DNA of 38,976 bases from Acidobacteriota bacterium (GTDB lineage: Bacteria > Acidobacteriota > Terriglobia > Terriglobales > Acidobacteriaceae). The stretch lies in contig JAJYZC010000032.1 in assembly GCA_021800255.1 (NCBI GenBank), forward strand, positions 1 to 38,976, in the 5' to 3' direction. Below, in pieces: positions 1 through 8,037 of this stretch (position 1 is its first letter; each line of letters starts with the position of its first letter). The notes under the pieces are model-generated. The model was not told where the DNA came from, made no database searches, and worked only from the letters and a program-made list of their open reading frames with translations. The translations under genes were made by a program, and so were the position numbers.

Positions 1-1
1 C

Positions 2-244
2 CCGGCGGTGCTGAAGCGAACCGCCTTACCCGCGCTCAAAGCCGAGCTTGAGGCCGGACGCAGCGGTTGCTTTTCTGCGTTTCAGGCTGCCGCGGCTGGC
101 ACGGGCGAGCCACTGAGCGTAGCGGCGACCGAATTGCTGGCGCAGGCAGGTCAGGCAAGCCATCCGGAAGCAGCGCCTGCCGCGCGCTGGTTTCTGAATG
201 TCAACACGCCGGCGGATTTGCGCCGCGCCTCGGCGCGCCGCTGA
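2..244 (+). CDS. mobA: Molybdenum cofactor guanylyltransferase (MobA-like), C-terminal fragment
   Basis: The reading frame is open from the window edge and ends in TGA, so only the last 80 residues or so are present. The tail carries WFLNVNTPADLRRA, which matches the 'FLNVNTPEDL' ending typical of MobA, the enzyme that transfers GMP to molybdopterin to make the guanine dinucleotide cofactor. An upstream stretch (RTALPALKAELEAGR) also fits the MobA pattern. The N-terminal nucleotide-binding glycine-rich motif lies outside the window and cannot be checked. It ends 29 bases before the ABC ATPase gene on the same strand, so the two may be co-transcribed, although their functions are not obviously linked. 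A related NTP-transferase family is possible. Confidence 0.7.
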   Translation, partial: PAVLKRTALPALKAELEAGRSGCFSAFQAAAAGTGEPLSVAATELLAQAGQASHPEAAPAARWFLNVNTPADLRRASARR

Positions 245-273
245 GCGCCCATCGCGTAAGCTGGTTGCACAGA

Positions 274-1155
274 ATGTCTGACCCTCACCCCCAACCCGGA
301 TCGCGGGAGCCGCTGCAACCACTGGCGCCGGAGCTGGATGCGCTGGCTGAGCTGCCGGCCTCCGGCGAACCGCCGTCCATTGCTCCGCCGGGACCACCGC
401 CCACCGGGCCGGTCATCGTTTTTGATAAGGTCTCCATCTCCTTCGATGGCCGATCGGTTCTGGAAGACATCAGCTTCTCTGTGGAGCGCGGCCACACGCT
501 CTGCATCCTGGGCCGCAGCGGCGTGGGTAAGTCAGTGACCCTGCGTATGCTCATGGGTTTTCTCAAACCCGATTCGGGATCTATTTACGTCGAGGGCGAG
601 GAGATTACCGGCCTTGACGAAGAGGGTTTGCGCGCCATTCGTAAGCGCGTCACGATGGTCTTCCAGAACGGCGCTCTCTTCGATTCTCTGAGCGTGCGTG
701 AAAATGTGGCCTTCCCCCTGCGCGAGCATGGAGGTCTGGATGAGGATCAGATCGAGCAGATTGTCGATCGGCTGATCGAGCTGGTGGGCGCTGAAGATGC
801 GATGGATGTGCTGCCGGCCAGCCTCTCGACTGGGCGCAAGCGTGCGGTTGCGATCGCCCGCGCATTGGCGGCACAGCCGGAGGTAGTGCTCTACGACGAG
901 CCGACCACGATGGTGGACCCCATCATTGCCCGCCGGCTCGGTAACCTCATTCAACGGCTCAAGCAGCAGCGCGGATACACCAGCATCGTGGTGACCCACG
1001 ATATGCGCGTTGCCGAACGGCTGGCCGATACCGTACTGTTTCTCGATCAGGGGCAAGCCCGGTTTTTTGGCCCCATTGAGGGTTTTGTGGCGGCTCAGGA
1101 CCGGGATATTCGACAATTCCTTACCCTCGACGCCTTCCGGTTACCCCCGGTATAA
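274..1155 (+). CDS. ABC transporter ATP-binding protein, MlaF/Ttg2A-like
   Basis: This 293-residue protein is an ABC ATPase of the phospholipid/toluene-tolerance (Mla) type, which energises lipid movement between the inner and outer membranes. Visible motifs are Walker A GRSGVGKS (residues 80-87), a Q-loop VFQNGALFDSLSV typical of MlaF, Walker B VVLYDEP (204-210) and the switch histidine H242 in VVTHD. The signature motif reads LSTGRKR (from residue 184) instead of the usual LSGGM, and the D-loop region reads TTMVDP. The start is ATG 274; an upstream in-frame start would overlap the mobA fragment. About 55 proline-rich residues precede the ATPase domain. No MlaE-like permease or MCE-domain protein lies next to it, which is unusual for this family. 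The family call is firm; the substrate is inferred. Confidence 0.85.
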   Translation: MSDPHPQPGSREPLQPLAPELDALAELPASGEPPSIAPPGPPPTGPVIVFDKVSISFDGRSVLEDISFSVERGHTLCILGRSGVGKSVTLRMLMGFLKPDSGSIYVEGEEITGLDEEGLRAIRKRVTMVFQNGALFDSLSVRENVAFPLREHGGLDEDQIEQIVDRLIELVGAEDAMDVLPASLSTGRKRAVAIARALAAQPEVVLYDEPTTMVDPIIARRLGNLIQRLKQQRGYTSIVVTHDMRVAERLADTVLFLDQGQARFFGPIEGFVAAQDRDIRQFLTLDAFRLPPV

Positions 1156-1698
1156 GGAATTTATCACTCCGTAATCGGTAGGCGCTAAGATTTCACTTGC
1201 CAGGATCCGTTTTTCGGGCCATGCTCTTAACAGCAGCCTTTTGTTGAGAGGCGGCCGGAGACGGCCGGAAGCTCGAAGAGACGCTAGAGTAGAAGAATGG
1301 CGTTTTGTTCTTTGCTTTCATTGCCTTGGGGCGAAGTCGATGTGGAAGACGCCCATGGCCGTGATAGAGGGAGAGGCTCACTCGTCAGTCCGGTGGGGGT
1401 CTGTTGTGTGCGAACCCGGGCACAGGAAGCCAGAGTATGGCGCTTCTTAAGTTACCTTGGTACTGATGTGCTGGCGATAGGTAGTCCGGAAGAGGTCCAT
1501 ACGCCGCTCAGGTGCGGGCCTCAAGGGATGGCTTTACGCCGGTCCAGAATCGCACAAGGAATAACGTGTAATTCAGAATCTCAACCGTTTCACCGGGCCA
1601 CGAAATCCGGAATATTTATCAGTTTGCTTCTCGGTTCATTTTTGCGCAGGCGGCTGTTGAGCCTGCTGCATTTGGTAGTTTGAGGTCTGCGAACGAAT
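1156..1698. other. 543-bp intergenic region without a recognised gene
   Basis: The short open frames here give arginine- and serine-rich translations with no domain I recognise and no convincing ribosome binding site, so I leave them uncalled. The region should hold the promoter of the polysaccharide gene at 1699. I looked for a cyclic di-GMP or other riboswitch, because this stretch contains several G-rich hairpin-prone segments, but could not match a known core. Confidence 0.5.
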
Positions 1699-3216
1699 AT
1701 GGCGGCTTCCGAGTTTTGGCAAAGACTGTCGGCATCGCTGGTTTCTGACCCGCATGGGGAGGGTGGAACGAACGGGACTGCGCCCCGCGGCCGGGAATCG
1801 GCAGCCAAGTTCTGGATGGTGGTGGACGGCCTCACTGTGGTTGTGGCTGCCGGCTTGGCCACGTTTCACAGGTTCGGAACGGGGCCAGAGAAGACGGTGC
1901 AGGAGTTCTGGCGGGACACGCTGATTCCGGGCCGGTCGATGGGACTCCTGCTGGGATTTCTATGCGGTTTCATTTTTGTGTTGATCGTGACCAGCCGGCG
2001 GCTGAAGCTGTACGCGCCCACGCGGTTGAGCGGATATCTCGACGAGCAGCGGCTGAGTGCGCAGGCGTGTTTGACCTCGGGCCTACTGCTCACGGGCGCG
2101 CTTTACCTGCTGCACGCCGATGACATTCCGCGCGGCATTGTGCTGGCGACGGTGGCGCTAGTGGCGGTGATGCTGGGGCTGCGGCGGCTGGTGTACCGGG
2201 CGCTGCTCTACCGCCGCTTCGAGCGCGGAGTGGGGACGCGCAATGTGCTGATCGTAGGGGTGGGCGCCGAGGCGCATGCTCTGCGCCATCATTTGGAGAG
2301 CCTCCGCCATCTGGGCTACACGTTCAAGGGGTTCATCGATATTCCCGGCGCCGAGGGCTGCGAGGCGGTGACGGCAAGCGAGGTGGTGGGAACCCTGGAC
2401 ACGCTTTTCCAGCACGCGCGCAAACACTTTGTGGACGAGATATTTTTCACTGCTGAGTGCGAGCGGGCCATCATACCCAATGTAGTGGAGCAAGCGCGCA
2501 TTCACGGGGTGGATCTGCGCGTAGTGCCTGACCTCTACGACGGTCTGGCCTGGAACAGCCCCATTGAGTATATCGGACAGTTTCCCACTATTCCTCTGCA
2601 TTACGGGCGCGTGCCGGAGCTTGGCTTGCTGTTCAAGCGCATCTTCGACATCCTGTTTTCCGTGACCGCGCTGGCAGTGCTTTCCCCTCTGTTGGCGGCC
2701 ATCGCCTTGGCCATCAAGCTGGATTCGCCGGGGCCGGTCTTCTACACTTCGGAACGCATCGGCAAGAGGGCGCGGGTGTTCCGGTGCATCAAGTTTCGCA
2801 CCATGGTGCGGGATGCCGAGCGGCGCCGCGACGAGTTTCTGCACATGAATGAGCGCGACGGAGTGCTGTTCAAGATTTCGAACGATCCCCGCATCACGCG
2901 CCTGGGGCGGCTGCTGCGCAAGTACTCGCTGGACGAGCTGCCGCAGTTCATCAACGTGCTGCGCGGAGACATGAGCGTGGTGGGTCCGCGTCCGCCCATC
3001 GCCAGCGAGGTGAAGGAGTACAAGCTGAGCCATCTGCGGCGGCTGGACGCGACGCCTGGAATCACGGGCCTGTGGCAGGTGCAGGGCCGCCAGGATCCGT
3101 CGTTCGCCAGCTATGTCTCGCTGGACGTGACCTACATCGACAACTGGAGCATCTGGCTGGACTTCAAGATCATCCTGCGCACCATCGCCGTAGTCGTGGC
3201 CGGCACCGGATCGTAA
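1699..3216 (+). CDS. Exopolysaccharide-initiating polyprenyl glycosylphosphotransferase
   Basis: This 505-residue membrane enzyme moves a sugar-1-phosphate from a nucleotide sugar to undecaprenyl phosphate, the first step in exopolysaccharide or capsule repeat-unit synthesis. The N-terminal half has about four hydrophobic segments (for example MGLLLGFLCGFIFVLIV) followed by a Rossmann-like part with GTRNVLIVGVGAEA. The C-terminal bacterial sugar transferase domain (PF02397) starts near residue 311 with KRIFDILFS and holds GPVFYTSERIGK, FRCIKFRTM, LRKYSLDELPQ and MSVVGPRPP, all diagnostic of the WbaP/WcaJ-type polyisoprenyl-phosphate hexose-1-phosphate transferases. Length is normal for the full-length class. 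No other polysaccharide genes are nearby. It converges on the efflux operon. Sugar specificity cannot be read from sequence. Confidence 0.93.
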   Translation: MAASEFWQRLSASLVSDPHGEGGTNGTAPRGRESAAKFWMVVDGLTVVVAAGLATFHRFGTGPEKTVQEFWRDTLIPGRSMGLLLGFLCGFIFVLIVTSRRLKLYAPTRLSGYLDEQRLSAQACLTSGLLLTGALYLLHADDIPRGIVLATVALVAVMLGLRRLVYRALLYRRFERGVGTRNVLIVGVGAEAHALRHHLESLRHLGYTFKGFIDIPGAEGCEAVTASEVVGTLDTLFQHARKHFVDEIFFTAECERAIIPNVVEQARIHGVDLRVVPDLYDGLAWNSPIEYIGQFPTIPLHYGRVPELGLLFKRIFDILFSVTALAVLSPLLAAIALAIKLDSPGPVFYTSERIGKRARVFRCIKFRTMVRDAERRRDEFLHMNERDGVLFKISNDPRITRLGRLLRKYSLDELPQFINVLRGDMSVVGPRPPIASEVKEYKLSHLRRLDATPGITGLWQVQGRQDPSFASYVSLDVTYIDNWSIWLDFKIILRTIAVVVAGTGS

Positions 3217-3258
3217 CCTCGCTGCCCGTCCTCCCTCTCAAGGCAATTCTCCAACTCC

Positions 3259-3292
3259 CGTGCGGTTGCAGGTGCGCCCACGCCACCGCACG
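3259..3292. terminator. Inverted repeat between convergent genes, possible two-way terminator
   Basis: Arms CGTGCGGT (3259-3266) and ACCGCACG (3285-3292) form a perfect 8-bp stem around an 18-base loop in the 122-bp gap between the stop codons of the sugar transferase and the outer-membrane factor. There is no U-run, so this is not a classic intrinsic terminator; the position is the main argument. Confidence 0.3.
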
Positions 3293-3338
3293 CGCCGCAT
3301 GGAAATTGTGCCCGCTCGGCGCCGATTGGAGAACCGCC

Positions 3339-4862
3339 TTAGTGCTGCAGCACGTAGTCAGCCTTCGCGGTTTTGGCGGCGACTTGCCGGGGTGTGGGAA
3401 GTTCGGCGCGGTTCCAGCCTCCGCCGAGGGCCTGGACCAGCTCAACCGCCGAAACCATCTCATCAACCTGAAGCGCGTTCAGCGTCTCCTGATCGTTGAG
3501 CAGCGCGGTCTGGGCAAGAGTTACGTCGATATAGGGATCGACGCCGGTTTCGTATCGCGCCATCTCGAGTTTGAGGCTCTGCCGGTCTGAGGCAACCGCC
3601 TGCTTTTGCTTGATGATTTGCTGTGAGTAGATGCGAGTAGCGGCCAGCGCATCCTCAACCTGCTGGAAAGCGGTGAGAACGGTCTGGCGGTAGGTGGCGA
3701 GGTCGGCGTTGTAAATGGCCACGTACTGGTGCAGTTGGGCGCGATAGAGCCAACCGTTGAAGATGACCTGGGAGATGGATGGGCCTACGGACCAGACGCG
3801 GCTGTTCCAATCGGCGATGTGCTTGAAGAGCGCGGACTCAGTTCCTCCGCTAAGGGAGATGGTTGCCTGGGGGAAAAAGGCCCCGTAGCCGATGCCGATG
3901 GTGGCGTTGGCGGCGGCCAGGGTGCGCTCGGCGGCGGCGATATCCGGGCGGCGCTCGAGAAGCTCGGAAGGTACGCCGGTAGGAATGGGCGGCGCGGTGT
4001 AAATCATGGGCTTGGCAGGGATGGTGAAGTCCGTAGCCACTCTGCCGAGGAGCATGGCGATAGCGTGCTCATACTGCGCGCGCAAAAGGCCCACGTTGAT
4101 TGCGGTAGACTGCGCATTCTGCAATGTAGCCCTGGCTTGGATGACCGAGATGTAGTCTCCCGTGCCCGCCTCATAGGCGCCCTGGTCGGCGTCCAGCGCC
4201 TGCTGATCGGCAGCCACGGTCTGATTCAGAATCTGCCGCAGCATATCCTGGCCGCGAATCTCAAAGTAATACTCGGCCAGGCTGGCCTGCTCGGTGAGCT
4301 TTTCGACTTCCAGATCGGCGGCGCTGACCTGGGCGGAGTACTGCTCCGTGCGCACCTCGTTGCGAATCTTGTCCCAGAAGTCGGGCGACCAGGAGACATC
4401 GACTGGTATGTCCCAGAGGCTATAGGCTCTGCCGGTGGTGGCCGCAGAGGAGACGTTCTGATTGCCGGAGGTTTGCGCCCGATTGTAGCCAGGGCTGGTA
4501 GTGATCGTCGGCCAATACTGCGCACGCGCCTCGGCAATCAGGGCGCGAGCCTCCATATAGTTCTGAAAAGACACTTTGATGGTTTGGTTGTTGATGTTGA
4601 GCTGTTCTTCGAGGGCGTTCAACTCCGGCTCGTGAAATATCTCCCACCAGTTGCCGCGAATCATGGCCGCCTGCGGGCTGGCTACCTTCCAGCCCTCGGC
4701 GTTGTGGAAGTTTATGGTCGATTCTTTGTAATTGGGCGCGGTGATCGCGGGCGGGGCGGGCGGCTGGTAGCGCGGCCCGATATTACAGCCCGCAAGCAGG
4801 ACCGGCATACCTAGCGCGCCAGCCGCCAGCGCCAACGAGATGCGGAGTTTTTGGTTGAGCAT
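3339..4862 (-). CDS. Efflux outer-membrane factor, NodT/OprM-type lipoprotein
   Basis: This 507-residue protein is the outer-membrane channel of the RND pump, an OMF-family (TolC-like) trimer subunit. I chose ATG 4862 because it is preceded by GAGAG and gives a lipoprotein signal with lipobox LLAGC (Cys 26), followed by NIGPRYQPP, a typical start of mature OprM-like proteins; the longer ATG at 4922 would run into the permease gene. Two OEP repeats are visible, with ELLERRPDIAAAERTLAAANATIGIGYGAFFPQ near the centre as the hallmark of the family. It is the last gene of the operon, 19 bases after the permease stop, and completes a tripartite drug or solvent exporter with the adaptor and two permeases. 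Confidence 0.93.
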   Translation of the reverse strand: MLNQKLRISLALAAGALGMPVLLAGCNIGPRYQPPAPPAITAPNYKESTINFHNAEGWKVASPQAAMIRGNWWEIFHEPELNALEEQLNINNQTIKVSFQNYMEARALIAEARAQYWPTITTSPGYNRAQTSGNQNVSSAATTGRAYSLWDIPVDVSWSPDFWDKIRNEVRTEQYSAQVSAADLEVEKLTEQASLAEYYFEIRGQDMLRQILNQTVAADQQALDADQGAYEAGTGDYISVIQARATLQNAQSTAINVGLLRAQYEHAIAMLLGRVATDFTIPAKPMIYTAPPIPTGVPSELLERRPDIAAAERTLAAANATIGIGYGAFFPQATISLSGGTESALFKHIADWNSRVWSVGPSISQVIFNGWLYRAQLHQYVAIYNADLATYRQTVLTAFQQVEDALAATRIYSQQIIKQKQAVASDRQSLKLEMARYETGVDPYIDVTLAQTALLNDQETLNALQVDEMVSAVELVQALGGGWNRAELPTPRQVAAKTAKADYVLQH

Positions 4863-4881
4863 GGTCAATTTCTCTCTCGTG

Positions 4882-7800
4882 TTACGGTGTTGCCGCTTGC
4901 GGTTGGGAAGAAAGCGGATCATCGAGCCTGCCCAAGGCCCACAGGCGCAAGCGGTCCAAGGCCAGGTAGACCACCGGAGTGGTGTAAAGCGTAAGCAACT
5001 GGCTGAGGAGCAGGCCGCCCACGATGGTGATGCCCAACGGACGGCGCAGTTCCGATCCCATGCCGGTTCCGAAGGCCAACGGCAGCGCCCCGAAGATGGC
5101 CGACATGGTGGTCATCATAATGGGGCGGAAACGCAACATGCAGGCTTCAAAGATAGCGTCGCGCGTGCTCTTGCCCTCCTGGCGTTCCGCCTGGACTGCG
5201 AAGTCGACCATCATAATGGCGTTCTTTTTGACAATGCCGATCAGCAAAATGATGCCGATGATGGAAATCACGTTGAGGTCGATGTGGAAGACCATAAGCG
5301 CCAGCATCGCGCCTGCGCTCGCCGAGAACACCGTGGAAATGATGGTGAGGGGATGCACGAGGCTCTCATAGAGCATGCCCAGAACGATGAAGACAGCCAG
5401 CAGCGCGGTGAGGACCAGAATCGGCTCGGTCGAGAGGGATTGCTCATAGACCTGAGCCGTACCGGCAAACAAGCCGCGCACGGTGGAGGGCATGCCCAGA
5501 CTCTGCTCCATCTGGTCGATTTCGCGTACTGCATCGCTGAGCGAGTAGCCTTTGGCCATGTTGAAGGAGACGGTGACGGAGGGGAAGAGGCCGGTGTGGT
5601 TCACCTCCAGCGGCGTGGTGCCGGCGTGGGACTGGATGACGTCGAGCAGGGGTGAAACCGAGTTGAGCCCCGCGCCTTGCGTTTGGGTTGGCGAAAGGTA
5701 AATGTCGTTGAGGCCCGACGGATTCTGCCAAAATTGCGGCGCCACCTCCATCACCACGTAGTACTGGTTGAGAGGAGAGTAGATCACCGAAACCAACGAC
5801 TGCCCGAAGGCGCTGTCGAGCAACGAATCGAGCGACTGCGAGGTTTGCCCCAGGCGGGCCGCGGTGGTGCGATCGTAGGTAAGCCTTTCATCCAGACCGC
5901 CGTTCTCCTGGTCGGTATTGACGTCGAGGAGGCCGGGAAGAGTCCTCATGCGATTGAGGAGAATCGGCCCCCAGCGGGCTAGGTCGGTAATGTTGTCAGA
6001 CTGAATCGTGTATTGATAGAGCGCGTTCGATTGGCGGCCGCCAACCTGGATGTCCTGCGCCGGCTGCAGGAAGGCGGAGGCCACGGGCAAGCGGTTCATC
6101 TTCGGCCGCAGGCGGTTAATGACGGCCATGGCTTCGGTCTGCCGTACGTCGCAGTGCGGACCCTCTTTGCATTGAGTGCCGAGAGGCTTGAGGGCAATGT
6201 AAATGAATCCGCCGTTGCTGGCGCCCATGCCGCCGGTGAAGGAGGCGACATGGGCTACCGCCGGGTCGGCGCGAATGATGTTCACCAGCGACAACAGGGA
6301 GTAGCGCATGAAGGGAAAAGAAGCATCCTGCGGTCCCTGCACGCCGCCTACGATTGCTCCCGTATCCTCTTGCGGGAAGAAGCCCTTGGGAATCTTGACA
6401 ATGATCACCGCGTTCAGCGCGATAGTGAGCCCTAGCGCGATCAGCATCAGGGTGGGATTGTCGAGCACCCACAACAGAGAGTGCCTGTAAATCCACTGCA
6501 AGCTGTTGAAGAGCCTCTCGCTGGCGCGGTAAATCCAGTTGTGCTTATCGCCTTCGTGCGGAGTCTTGAGCAGGTGCGCGCACATGCACGGCGTGGTGGT
6601 GAGGGAGATGGCCAGGGATATGACGATGGCGCAGGAAAGCGTGACCGCGAACTCGCGGAAGAGGCGCCCTATGATTCCGCCCATCATAAGGATGGGAATG
6701 AAGACGGCGATCAGCGAGGTGCTCATGGAAAGGACCGTGAAGCCGATTTCGCGCGCGCCTTTCAGGGCGGCGGCAAAGGGCTCCATACCGCTTTCCAGAT
6801 GGCGGGTGATGTTCTCCATGACCACGATGGCGTCGTCCACCACGAATCCGGTGGCGATGGTGAGCGCCATGAGGGAAAGGTTGTCGAGGCTGTAGTCCAG
6901 CAGATACATGGCCGCGAAGGTGCCAATCAGAGAGATGGGGACAGCGACGGCGGGAATGAGCGTGGCGCGCGGGCTGCGCAGGAAGAAGAAGACCACCATC
7001 ACCACCAGGAAGATGGAGATGAGCAGATTCCGTTCCACATCGCGCACCGATGCGCGGATGGTGGTGGTGCGGTCGAGCATGATGGTGGTTTTGATGCCCT
7101 GGGGAAGGATGGACTCGAGGAAAGGCAGTTGCGCCCGGATGCGGTCTACCGTGTGAATGATGTTGGCGCCGGGCTGACGGAAGATGATGACAAACGCGCC
7201 CCGCTGGCCGTCCATGAAGCCCGCGGTGCGTATGTTTTCGGTGGAGTTCACCACATCGGCTACGTCGGAAAGGTGAACGGCCAGGCCGTTGTGATAGCCG
7301 ACGACCAGCGGCTTGTACTGATCGGCGAGCGAGATCTGATCGTTGGTGAGGATGTCTTCGGTAGTGGTGCGGTTGGATAACTGGCCCGTGGGCTCGTGCG
7401 AGTTTTGCTGGCTGAGGACAGATTGAACGTCGCCCAGGGTGAGGCCGAAGCTCTCCAGCTTGTCCGGGTCGATCTCGACGCGGACGGAGGGCGTGGCGCT
7501 GCCGCCGACAAACACCTCACCCACTCCGTTGATCTGCGAAAGCTTCTGCTCAAGCAGGGTAGAGGCCAGGTCGTAGACCTTGGTTACGTCATATTTTTTA
7601 GAGGTGAGCCCGAGGATCATGATGGGCGCGTCGGCGGGATTCACCTTGCGATAGAAGGGGTTTTGGGGCAGGTTCGTAGGCAGGTAAGTGCGCGCGGCGT
7701 TGATGGCGGCCTGCACGTCATGGGCGGCGCCGTCGATGTTGCGGCTGAGATCGAACTGCAAGGTAATGCTGGTGTTGCCGAGCGAGCTTGAGGAAGTCAT

Positions 7801-8037
7801 CTCCGTCACGCCGGCAATATGGCTGAACTGGCGTTCCAGAGGGGTGGCCACGGTGGCCGCCATAATCTGAGCGCTCGCCCCTGGCAAGCCTGCGCTCACG
7901 TTGATGGTGGGGAAGTCCACCTGGGGCAAAGGAGCCACGGGCAGCACCGTATAGCCGACGGCCCCCGCCAGGGCCACCGCGACCGTAAGCAGCGTGGTGC
8001 CGACGGGGCGGCGAATGAATGGAGAGGAAACGCTCAT
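4882..8037 (-). CDS. mdtC: RND multidrug efflux permease, MdtC-like
   Basis: This 1051-residue inner-membrane protein is a hydrophobe/amphiphile-efflux RND permease that exports substrates in exchange for protons. It opens with FIRRPVGTTLLTVAV, has two large periplasmic loops and twelve expected membrane helices, and carries the proton-relay acid pair D401-D402 in TM4 (GFVVDDAIVV) with the following ENITRHLESG. VAPLPQVDFPTI and the heteromeric two-permease arrangement point to the MdtB/MdtC (MuxB/MuxC) subgroup. Its start overlaps the upstream permease stop by four bases (ATGA), showing translational coupling. Assignment as MdtC rather than MdtB rests on its being second in order, so the symbol is less sure than the family. 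Confidence 0.92.
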   Translation of the reverse strand: MSVSSPFIRRPVGTTLLTVAVALAGAVGYTVLPVAPLPQVDFPTINVSAGLPGASAQIMAATVATPLERQFSHIAGVTEMTSSSSLGNTSITLQFDLSRNIDGAAHDVQAAINAARTYLPTNLPQNPFYRKVNPADAPIMILGLTSKKYDVTKVYDLASTLLEQKLSQINGVGEVFVGGSATPSVRVEIDPDKLESFGLTLGDVQSVLSQQNSHEPTGQLSNRTTTEDILTNDQISLADQYKPLVVGYHNGLAVHLSDVADVVNSTENIRTAGFMDGQRGAFVIIFRQPGANIIHTVDRIRAQLPFLESILPQGIKTTIMLDRTTTIRASVRDVERNLLISIFLVVMVVFFFLRSPRATLIPAVAVPISLIGTFAAMYLLDYSLDNLSLMALTIATGFVVDDAIVVMENITRHLESGMEPFAAALKGAREIGFTVLSMSTSLIAVFIPILMMGGIIGRLFREFAVTLSCAIVISLAISLTTTPCMCAHLLKTPHEGDKHNWIYRASERLFNSLQWIYRHSLLWVLDNPTLMLIALGLTIALNAVIIVKIPKGFFPQEDTGAIVGGVQGPQDASFPFMRYSLLSLVNIIRADPAVAHVASFTGGMGASNGGFIYIALKPLGTQCKEGPHCDVRQTEAMAVINRLRPKMNRLPVASAFLQPAQDIQVGGRQSNALYQYTIQSDNITDLARWGPILLNRMRTLPGLLDVNTDQENGGLDERLTYDRTTAARLGQTSQSLDSLLDSAFGQSLVSVIYSPLNQYYVVMEVAPQFWQNPSGLNDIYLSPTQTQGAGLNSVSPLLDVIQSHAGTTPLEVNHTGLFPSVTVSFNMAKGYSLSDAVREIDQMEQSLGMPSTVRGLFAGTAQVYEQSLSTEPILVLTALLAVFIVLGMLYESLVHPLTIISTVFSASAGAMLALMVFHIDLNVISIIGIILLIGIVKKNAIMMVDFAVQAERQEGKSTRDAIFEACMLRFRPIMMTTMSAIFGALPLAFGTGMGSELRRPLGITIVGGLLLSQLLTLYTTPVVYLALDRLRLWALGRLDDPLSSQPQAATP

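Noticed and set aside
1340..1560. Possible riboswitch before the polysaccharide gene
   Set aside because: The G-rich segments suggested a GEMM-type fold, but I could not place the conserved core or both helices.
1297..1683. 128-codon + strand frame before the sugar transferase
   Set aside because: Low-complexity Arg/Ser/Leu content, no ribosome site and no domain; more likely leader DNA.
4862..4922. Upstream ATG 4922 as the start of the outer-membrane factor
   Set aside because: It would overlap the permease gene and put about 20 basic residues before the lipoprotein signal; ATG 4862 has a ribosome site and a correct lipobox distance.
6481..7380. Long + strand frames opposite the RND permeases
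   Set aside because: They are His/Asp/Gly-rich antisense shadows of well-supported permease genes.
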